Shown piece by piece: positions 18,242 through 28,058 of a DNA stretch of 32,296 nt (its first letter is position 1; the number at the start of each line of letters is the position of its first letter). A program made the position numbers and the translations under genes. The notes under the pieces were generated by a model that had not been told where the DNA came from, did not search any database, and worked only from the letters and a program-made list of their open reading frames with translations. Source of the DNA: Burkholderiales bacterium (GTDB taxonomy: Bacteria > Pseudomonadota > Gammaproteobacteria > Burkholderiales > SG8-39); contig JADLDQ010000120.1 of assembly GCA_020846575.1 (NCBI GenBank), forward strand, positions 1 to 32,296, written 5' to 3'.

Positions 18242-18324
18242 CCGGGCAGGATGCCGGATCAGGTCTGAGTTCGTCGCCAGGGCGTTCGCGCGGCTTCGCC
18301 GCGAGCGTACCGGCGCGCCAGGCT

Positions 18325-19347
18325 TCAGGGCTGACCCAGCTCCCAGCGCGGGCGCACGCCGAAGCCGTATCCCCTGCGTTCGCCTGCACCCGCACCCGCA
18401 TCCTGCGTCAGGTGCAAGGCGCCCGCCAGAGCGATCATGGCGCCGTTATCGGTGCAGAATTCGAGCGGAGGGTAGAAGACGCGGAAGCCGTTTCGGGCTG
18501 CGGACGTGTCGAGCGAGGCGCGCAGAGTGAGGTTGGCTCCGACACCGCCTGCCACGACCAGAGCGTCCAGCCCGGTCGCTTCCAGCGCCCGCAGGCACTT
18601 GGCGCACAGCACCTCGACGACCGCCTCCTGGAACGAGGCGGCTATATCGGCCCGGTGCTCTTCGAGCGGGGAGGCCGACCTGCAGGCGAGCAGCACGGCG
18701 GTCTTGAGGCCGCTGAAACTGAAGTCAAGATCGTTCGAATTGAGCATCGGCCTCGGAAACGGGTACCGCGCCGCGTTTCCCCGCTGGGCGAGCGCGGCCA
18801 GCGCCGGACCTCCCGGGTAGGGCAGGCCCAGCAGCTTCGCCGTCTTGTCAAAGGCCTCCCCGGCGGCGTCGTCCTGTGTCTCGCCCAGGAGCGCGTACCT
18901 GCCCACGCCGTCCACACGCATCAGTTGGGTGTGGCCTCCGGAGACCAGCAGGGCGACGAAAGGAAAGCGCGGCGCTGCGGGAGCGAGCAGGGGCGACAGC
19001 AGGTGCCCCTCCAGGTGGTGTATGGCGATTGCAGGCACGGAAAGGCCGTACGCGAGCGCGTTGGCGATACCCGCGCCGACCAGGAGCGCACCGGCGAGAC
19101 CTGGCCCTTCGGTATAGGCAATCGCATCGATGGCGCAGGGCGTGCGCCCGGCCTGGGCCAGCACCCGCACGAGCAGCGGTAGCAGGCGCCGGATGTGGTC
19201 GCGCGACGCCAGCTCGGGCACCACGCCACCGTAGTCATGGTGCAGTTCGACTTGCGAATGCAGGGCATGGGCCAGCAGACCGGCCTGGCTGTCGTAGAGT
19301 GCGACGCCGGTCTCGTCGCAGGAGGTTTCCAATCCCAGTACCAGCAT
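18325..19347 (-). CDS. tsaD: tRNA N6-adenosine threonylcarbamoyltransferase TsaD
   Basis: [93 protein letters not shown]. Confidence 0.96.
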   Translation of the reverse strand: MLVLGLETSCDETGVALYDSQAGLLAHALHSQVELHHDYGGVVPELASRDHIRRLLPLLVRVLAQAGRTPCAIDAIAYTEGPGLAGALLVGAGIANALAYGLSVPAIAIHHLEGHLLSPLLAPAAPRFPFVALLVSGGHTQLMRVDGVGRYALLGETQDDAAGEAFDKTAKLLGLPYPGGPALAALAQRGNAARYPFPRPMLNSNDLDFSFSGLKTAVLLACRSASPLEEHRADIAASFQEAVVEVLCAKCLRALEATGLDALVVAGGVGANLTLRASLDTSAARNGFRVFYPPLEFCTDNGAMIALAGALHLTQDAGAGAGERRGYGFGVRPRWELGQP

Positions 19348-19706
19348 GGGCTCATCCGTGAGGAAGGTCGGGGACGCCAAGGGCGTGAGCGCCGCTGAGA
19401 CATCGCGCCAGCCGAAGCGCGCACCCCGGAAGATCGCGACTGGGTGCGTCGCAGCCCGGCAATGCCGGCGCACGCGCCAGATGCCCGCCCTCGGGGCGCC
19501 GGCCCGGACCGGGTGCATTCACCAAGCCATGCATTATCAGTGAGTTAGCCTCGCTACACCAGCCCGGGCGGCCGGGGTGCACTCGCTGTGGGAGGCGTAT
19601 GTATCCCGCGCGTGCGAACTGGGAATGGCCGGCAGGCCGAGGGCACGTTACAATCATCGGCTCACCAGACCCCTGTGTCACCCAATTTCGCAAGGAAATC
19701 CGCCGC

Positions 19707-19919
19707 ATGCCGACAGTCCGCGTGAAGGAGAACGAGCCGTTTGAAGTGGCCCTTCGCCGTTTCAAGCGCACGGTCGAAAAGACCGGGCTGCTCACCGAGC
19801 TTCGTGCCCGTGAGTTCTACGAAAAGCCCACCGCGCTTCGCAAGAGAAAGCTCGCCGCCGCCATCAAGCGCCACTACAAGCGCCTGCGCAGCCAGACGCT
19901 CCCTCCAAAGCTGTACTGA
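19707..19919 (+). CDS. rpsU: 30S ribosomal protein S21
   Basis: [62 protein letters not shown] 19707. Confidence 0.97.
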   Translation: MPTVRVKENEPFEVALRRFKRTVEKTGLLTELRAREFYEKPTALRKRKLAAAIKRHYKRLRSQTLPPKLY

Positions 19920-20029
19920 TTTCCCCGGCGGCGGGGGTCGCGCCTGCCGACCTCGAACAGCCTCCGGCTTCGACCAGGCCGATCCAGCGGGTCCAGCCAG
20001 AAATCCAACCCTTACCTGGTGGCGGTTTC

Positions 20030-20476
20030 GTGTCCCTGAAGCAGCGGATCACCGATGACATGAAGGCGGCGATGCGCAGCAGGGACGCTGCGCGTCTGTC
20101 CTGCATTCGCATGCTGCTTGCGGCGATCAAGCAGAAGGAGATCGACGACAGGGTCGAGTTGAACGATACCGATGTGCTTGCGACCGTCGAAAGGCTCGTC
20201 AAGCAGCGCAGGGAGTCGATCGCCCAGTTCCAGGCGGCAGGGCGTCGAGACCTGGTGGATGCCGAGACCTTCGAAGTCGATGTGCTGACGGGCTATTTGC
20301 CGCAGCGGCTCTCCGAGGGAGAGATTGCGGCTGACGTGGCGACTGCCGTTGCCGAAACGGGCGCTGCGACGGCGCGCGACATGGGCAAGGTCATGGCGCT
20401 GCTCAAGATGCGCCTCGCCGGTCGGGCGGACATGAGCACCGTATCATCGCTGTTGAAGGCTCGTCTGGGACGCTGA
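20030..20476 (+). CDS. GatB/YqeY domain-containing protein
   Basis: MSLKQRITDDMKAAMRSRDAARLSCIRMLLAAIKQKEID...YLPQRLSEGEI...MGKVMALLKMRLAGRADMSTVSSLLKARL; GTG start; located between rpsU and dnaG. Confidence 0.92.
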   Translation: MSLKQRITDDMKAAMRSRDAARLSCIRMLLAAIKQKEIDDRVELNDTDVLATVERLVKQRRESIAQFQAAGRRDLVDAETFEVDVLTGYLPQRLSEGEIAADVATAVAETGAATARDMGKVMALLKMRLAGRADMSTVSSLLKARLGR

Positions 20477-20672
20477 ACCGACCCGAGACTCCGCCGGCCC
20501 GGTCCCACGCGCTGATTTCACATTCGGGGCTGGCACGAATTTCGCGGCTTGCGTATTCCGGTGGATGGCCTATAACGGGTGTCCGCCCGCACATGAACAC
20601 CGGCATGCGCCGGTCCCCGAGTCATGTGGCGGGCTTGCCATTCACGTGCGCTGGCGGCGCGCAACTCGCGAC

Positions 20673-22424
20673 TTGATACCGGATTCGTTCAAGCAGGACC
20701 TGCTGAATCGCGTCGATCTCGTCGGCCTGATCGAGCGCTACTTGCCGCTCAAGAAGAGCGGCGCGAACTTCACTGCCTGTTGCCCGTTTCACAACGAGAA
20801 GACGCCTTCCTTCAACGTCAGTCCGGCCAAGCAGTTCTACCACTGCTTCGGCTGCGGTGCGAGCGGGAACGCCATCTCCTTCCTCATGGAGTACCAGGGG
20901 CTGGGCTTCGTGGAAGCGGTGCGGGAACTGGCGCAGTCTATGGGCATGAAGCTGCCCCAAGTGGAGACCGGTGCGATGACCCCCGCCGGTCCCGACCTTC
21001 ACGAAATCCTCGACCGGGCCGCGCAGTATTACCGTGAGAGTCTCAGGGATTCGCAGCGCGCGATCGATTACCTCAAGGGTCGAGGCCTCAGCGGAAAGGT
21101 CGCCGCGCGCTTCGGCCTGGGCTATGCGCCCCATGCCTGGCAGAACCTGCAGACGGTGTTTGCCGATTACACCGGTCAGGCGGTGAAGGATGCGGGCCTG
21201 GTGGTTGCGGGCGAGGGCGGCCGGTGCTACGACAGGTTCCGGGACCGGATCGTGTTTCCCATCCTCAACCATCGGGGCGCGATCATCGGATTCGGAGGGC
21301 GCGTGCTCGGGGCCGGGGAGCCGAAATACCTCAACTCGCCGGAAACGCCGCTGTTCGAGAAGGGGCGCGAGCTCTACGGATTGTGGCAGGCGCGCAACGC
21401 AATCCGCGCTCGCGGTCGAGTCATCGTCGTCGAAGGCTACATGGATGTCATCGCGCTCGCGCAGCACGGCGTCGAGTACGCGGTGGCCACGCTTGGCACC
21501 GCCACGTCCGCGGTTCATGTGCAGAAGCTGTTCCGGCAGACGGACGAGATCGTGTTCTGCTTCGACGGCGACGCCGCCGGCCGGCGCGCCGCCTGGCACG
21601 CCCTGGAGGTGGTGCTCCCGGAACTCACCGATCGCAGGCTGGCCCGATTTCTGATGCTTCCCGTCGAGGACGACCCCGACAGCTACGTGCGTGCGCGCGG
21701 AGCGGCGGCCTTCGAGGAGGCGCTGGATCGGGCGCCGGCCCTGTCGGAGTTCGTGTTCGCGGAGCTGCGCGGCCGCACCGACATGAAGACGCTCGAGGGG
21801 CGATCGAAGCTGCTCGCCGAAGCCGGGTCGCTGGTGAAGAAGGTGGGGGCGCCGGCGTTGCGGCTGCAGCTCTGCATGCGCCTCGCGCAGGAGACGGGCA
21901 TGCCTTTGGCGGAGGTCGCGCGGCTCACGGATACGCGCTCGTTCTCCGCTGGCGGCCGGCCGGCGCCGCCGAGGGGAGGCGGGCGCTCTCCCGCACGCTC
22001 GATGGAATGGCAGATTCTGCTTCGGCTGATGGTCAACCCCGGCTTTGCAACCCGGGTGCGGGTCGAGTTTCTGGACCCGGACAGCCCGGACACCGAACCC
22101 CTGCTTGCGTTCCTCGATTTTGCCGAGTCATTGCCGGGGCCGAACCTCGAGCCCCAGCTCATCGAGCGTTTCCGCGATACCCGCTTCGAGGCTTACTTCG
22201 ACAGCCTGTTCAGGCAGATGCGGGTCCTCGACCTGCAGCCGGAAGACGCCGAGGGCTACCTGCTGGATGCCCTGCCGCGCATCGAGCAAGGCCACGTGCG
22301 CAGGTGCATCGAGCAACTGAACGCCAAGGGCACGGCCGGCGGCCTGGATGCCGAAGAAGCCGACCAGCTCAGGCACCTGACCGCAAGGCTGCGTGACCTC
22401 GACCGACCCGGTGCGGGGCTCTAA
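20673..22424 (+). CDS. dnaG: DNA primase DnaG
   Basis: LIPDSFKQDLLNRVDLVGLIERYLPLKKSGANFTACCPFHNEKTPSFNVSPAKQFYHCFGCGASG (CHC2 zinc finger), Toprim VVEGYMDVIAL; TTG start at 20673 inferred, ATG 20565 possible. Confidence 0.94.
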   Translation: MIPDSFKQDLLNRVDLVGLIERYLPLKKSGANFTACCPFHNEKTPSFNVSPAKQFYHCFGCGASGNAISFLMEYQGLGFVEAVRELAQSMGMKLPQVETGAMTPAGPDLHEILDRAAQYYRESLRDSQRAIDYLKGRGLSGKVAARFGLGYAPHAWQNLQTVFADYTGQAVKDAGLVVAGEGGRCYDRFRDRIVFPILNHRGAIIGFGGRVLGAGEPKYLNSPETPLFEKGRELYGLWQARNAIRARGRVIVVEGYMDVIALAQHGVEYAVATLGTATSAVHVQKLFRQTDEIVFCFDGDAAGRRAAWHALEVVLPELTDRRLARFLMLPVEDDPDSYVRARGAAAFEEALDRAPALSEFVFAELRGRTDMKTLEGRSKLLAEAGSLVKKVGAPALRLQLCMRLAQETGMPLAEVARLTDTRSFSAGGRPAPPRGGGRSPARSMEWQILLRLMVNPGFATRVRVEFLDPDSPDTEPLLAFLDFAESLPGPNLEPQLIERFRDTRFEAYFDSLFRQMRVLDLQPEDAEGYLLDALPRIEQGHVRRCIEQLNAKGTAGGLDAEEADQLRHLTARLRDLDRPGAGL

Positions 22425-22430
22425 CTGTGA

Positions 22431-22436
22431 TATAAT
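22431..22436 (+). promoter_or_regulatory. Putative extended -10 promoter (TGATATAAT) for rpoD, 6 nt after the dnaG stop codon
   Basis: CTAACTGTGATATAATACTCGG in the dnaG-rpoD gap; no clear -35. Confidence 0.6.
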
Positions 22437-22511
22437 ACTCGGTTCGCACATCGCCCAGAACTTATTAATTTTTAAGGCTTTTCCCGCAAACTCGCACACA
22501 CAGGACCCACC

Positions 22512-25076
<2,565 letters not shown>

Positions 25077-25229
25077 TGCGAAGCGCCGCGCAGGCGGCCG
25101 CGTCGAGTCCTGCGGCGATCCGTGGGCGTCCGAGCACCGGGCGCGCCGCCGCAGGCGCGCGGCCGCAGGCGTGCAACCGCAGGCAGACACCCTGCGGTGC
25201 GGCGGCGGGGTAGAGGTGTCGCGCCGGGG

Positions 25230-26639
25230 ATGAGTTCCTGCGATTACGACCTTTTCGTCATCGGTGGCGGATCGGGCGGCGTGCGCGCCAGCCGCATCGC
25301 CGCCGGGTTCGGGGCGAAGGTCGGTGTCGCCGAGCAGTACCGATACGGCGGCACCTGCGTCATACGCGGCTGCGTCCCGAAGAAGCTCCTGGTCTACGCC
25401 GCCCACTTTCGCGAGGATTTCGAGGACGCCGCCGGATTCGGCTGGCGCCTGGAAGGCGCACGGTTTTCCTGGCCGGACCTGATCGAAGCGAAGAACCGCG
25501 AAATCGGCCGGCTGGAGGGTGTCTATGTCCGGCTGCTCGAAGAATGCGGGGTGCGCCCGCTTCGCGGACGGGCGACGCTGCTCGATGCGCACGCGCTGGA
25601 CGTGTCCGGGCAGCGCATCATCGCGGCCAATATCCTGGTCGCGACCGGCGGCTGGCCGCACGTGCCCGGCATCCCCGGAGCCGAGCACTGCATCACGTCC
25701 AACGAGGCCTTCGAGCTGCCCGAACTGCCGCGGCGCATCCTGATCGTCGGCGGCGGCTACATCGCGGTGGAATTCGCCGGCATTTTCCACGGCCTTGGAT
25801 CCGAAGTGACGCTGTGCTATCGCGGCGAACAGATCCTGAGGGGTTTCGACAGCGGGGTCCGGCAGCACCTGTCGCGGGAGATCGCCAGGAAGGGCATTCG
25901 GGTGCTGTTGCGATCCGAGGTGACTGCGGTGGAACGCTCGGACGATGGATCACTCCTCGCCCGCATCGCCGGCGTCGCGGGCATCGCGTCAAGCCGGTGC
26001 GACGCGGTGATGTGCGCCACGGGACGCCGGCCTTCGACGCGGGGGCTCGGTCTGGAGAATGCCGGCGTGCGTCTCGACGCCCAGGGCGGGGTGGTGGTCG
26101 ACCCGTACGGCCGAAGCAACGTGAGCCACATATTCGCCGTCGGTGACGTGACCAACCGGATCGCGCTCACGCCTGTCGCGATCCGCGAGGGCCAGGTCGT
26201 TGCAACGACGCTGTTTGGCGGAGGCCACGCCGTGCCCGTTGACCACGAGTCGGTGCCGTCGGCGGTGTTCAGCCAACCCCCGGTGGGCACCGTGGGGCTG
26301 AGCGAAGAAGACGCGGTGGAGCGCTTCGGAGAGGTCGATATCTACCAGGCGGAGTTCCGCCCGCTCAAGCACACGCTGACCGGCCGCGAGGAGCGTACCC
26401 TGATGAAACTGGTGGTGGAGCCGGGTACGCAACGGGTGCTGGGCGCCCACATGGTCGGCGCCGACGCACCCGAGGTGATCCAGGGCATCGCCATCTCGGT
26501 CAAGGCCGGGCTCACCAAGCAGCAGTTCGACGCCACTGTCGGGATCCATCCCACGGCTGCGGAGGAATTCGTCACGATGCGCGCCAAGCGCGTCTCAAGT
26601 CGCGCCGCGGCGGTCCGTGGTAGCGGCCAACCGGTATAA
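25230..26639 (+). CDS. gor: Glutathione reductase (NADPH)
   Basis: DYDLFVIGGGSGGVRASRIAAGFGAKVGVAEQYRYGGTCVIRGCVPKKLLVYAAHF; VGIHPTAAEEFVTMR; ATG 25230. Confidence 0.93.
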   Translation: MSSCDYDLFVIGGGSGGVRASRIAAGFGAKVGVAEQYRYGGTCVIRGCVPKKLLVYAAHFREDFEDAAGFGWRLEGARFSWPDLIEAKNREIGRLEGVYVRLLEECGVRPLRGRATLLDAHALDVSGQRIIAANILVATGGWPHVPGIPGAEHCITSNEAFELPELPRRILIVGGGYIAVEFAGIFHGLGSEVTLCYRGEQILRGFDSGVRQHLSREIARKGIRVLLRSEVTAVERSDDGSLLARIAGVAGIASSRCDAVMCATGRRPSTRGLGLENAGVRLDAQGGVVVDPYGRSNVSHIFAVGDVTNRIALTPVAIREGQVVATTLFGGGHAVPVDHESVPSAVFSQPPVGTVGLSEEDAVERFGEVDIYQAEFRPLKHTLTGREERTLMKLVVEPGTQRVLGAHMVGADAPEVIQGIAISVKAGLTKQQFDATVGIHPTAAEEFVTMRAKRVSSRAAAVRGSGQPV

Positions 26640-26640
26640 T
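26635..26640 (+). promoter_or_regulatory. Putative -10 (TATAAT) for the downstream CAT-anticodon tRNA, overlapping the gor stop codon
   Basis: ccg gTATAAT; stop codon TAA at 26637-26639 lies within the hexamer; tRNA begins at 26666. Confidence 0.55.
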
Positions 26641-26665
26641 TGCCGCAGCGCCGAACCGACCCCCG

Positions 26666-26739
26666 GGGCCTGTAGCTCAGCCGGTTAGAGCAGAGGACTC
26701 ATAATCCTTTGGTCCCTGGTTCGAATCCAGGCAGGCCCA
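26666..26739 (+). tRNA. tRNA with CAT anticodon, likely tRNA-Ile2 (lysidine-modified) rather than tRNA-Met; 3' CCA not encoded (CCG)
   Basis: GGGCCTGTAGCTCAGCCGGTTAGAGCAGAGGACTCATAATCCTTTGGTCCCTGGTTCGAATCCAGGCAGGCCCA; 7-bp acceptor, 5-bp T-stem CCTGG/CCAGG; C4-G69 and C5-G68 present. Confidence 0.92.
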
Positions 26740-26762
26740 CCGAACCATCCGGATCCCGCCCC

Positions 26763-27809
26763 ATGGCCGACATACTTGAGCACAAGCGAGTGCTGGTCGT
26801 GGACGCCGCAGTCGCGCACCGGACCATGATCACGGCGGTACTCACGAACTACGGCGTGACCGTGTTCGAGGCTGGAGATGCGGAGCTCGCTCTTCGCGTC
26901 GCCCGGACCGAACCGATCGATGCGTTCGTGATCGATATCCAGCTGCCGAGGACCGGCGGCATCGAACTGTGCCGTTCGATACGCGGACTCGACGCTTACG
27001 GGAACGTACCGATCATCTTCGTGACGACTCTGGAGCAGAACGACGCGCTGCAATGGGCGCTGGATGCCGGCGGCGACGACTTCATACACAAGCCCCTTCA
27101 GGCGGTGGTTCTCAGGGCGCGGCTTCGAAGCCTGCTGCAGAAGAATGCCTACCTGCGCCAGGTCGAGCAGATCCGCCAGTCGCTGCAGCGCTACGTGTCG
27201 CCGCGCACCGAGGGGATCGCGCGTGCATTCGCCGAGACCGGGGTGCTGCCGCCGCCGCGTGAGGAAGAGGTCTGCGTGCTGTTTTCGGATATGCGCGGGT
27301 TCACCGAGATGAGCCAGGAGCTCCCGCCCGAGACGCTGTTTCACGTCCTGAGCGAATACATCGGCGCCCAGGTGAAACAGGTTCACCTGCACGGCGGCTA
27401 CGTGGACAAGTTCTCCGGCGACGGGCTGATGGCGGTGTTCGACGGCGAGGACATGGTCCGCAAGGGCTGTCTATGTGCCCTGGACATGCTGGACATCTCC
27501 ATGCGGCAGGTCGCCGAGGAGAAGATCGACATCCACCAGCTCGGCATCGGCATCCATACCGGGCCGGTGATGATCGGCAACCTCGGCTCGCCGGAGCGGC
27601 TCGACTACACCCTGATCGGCCCGAACGTCAACCTGGCGGCACGGCTGTGCAGCATGGCCGAGCGCCTGTCCATCGTGGTGTCGAAGTCGGTGCGGGACTG
27701 CCTCAAGGACGACGCCGCCCTCGCCTTCACCAACCAGCGCGCCGCGAAGCTGCGCGGCTTCAAGGAGCCCACGCCCGTCTTCGACCTGGTGCGGGCGGGC
27801 GCTGCCTGA
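26763..27809 (+). CDS. Response-regulator receiver domain fused to class III adenylate/guanylate cyclase catalytic domain
   Basis: REC: KRVLVVDAAVAHRT...FVIDIQLPRTGG...FVTTLEQND...FIHKPL; cyclase: VLFSDMRGFTEMSQ, VDKFSGDGLMAVF, LGIGIHTGPVMIGNLGSPERLDYTLIGPNVNLAARL. Confidence 0.92.
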   Translation: MADILEHKRVLVVDAAVAHRTMITAVLTNYGVTVFEAGDAELALRVARTEPIDAFVIDIQLPRTGGIELCRSIRGLDAYGNVPIIFVTTLEQNDALQWALDAGGDDFIHKPLQAVVLRARLRSLLQKNAYLRQVEQIRQSLQRYVSPRTEGIARAFAETGVLPPPREEEVCVLFSDMRGFTEMSQELPPETLFHVLSEYIGAQVKQVHLHGGYVDKFSGDGLMAVFDGEDMVRKGCLCALDMLDISMRQVAEEKIDIHQLGIGIHTGPVMIGNLGSPERLDYTLIGPNVNLAARLCSMAERLSIVVSKSVRDCLKDDAALAFTNQRAAKLRGFKEPTPVFDLVRAGAA

Positions 27810-27988
27810 GAGGCTGTGAAAAAGACCCGGGGTCGTTCTTGCCTCTTATCTTGGGGGTGTGAACCCTCACCCGAGGTGAGATCGTCGATTCCGGCGCGTT
27901 CGGAGCGGTCCCGTGCCGGCTTACGAGCGCGCGCAACTGCAAGTCCGATTATTTCACGCGCTCTGAGCGCCGCTGGCAGTCCCAGACG

Positions 27989-28021
27989 CGAAGCCCTTGT
28001 CGCGAAGCGACAAGGGCTTCG
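27989..28021. terminator. Perfect 15-bp stem, 3-nt loop hairpin between convergent genes; possible bidirectional terminator (no U-tract) or REP-like element
   Basis: CGAAGCCCTTGTCGC-GAA-GCGACAAGGGCTTCG, between the cyclase stop (27809) and the RCC1-protein stop (28059). Confidence 0.6.
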
Positions 28022-28058
28022 ATGAGACTCCCCGCGAGCGACCCGGCCGGCGCGCTCG

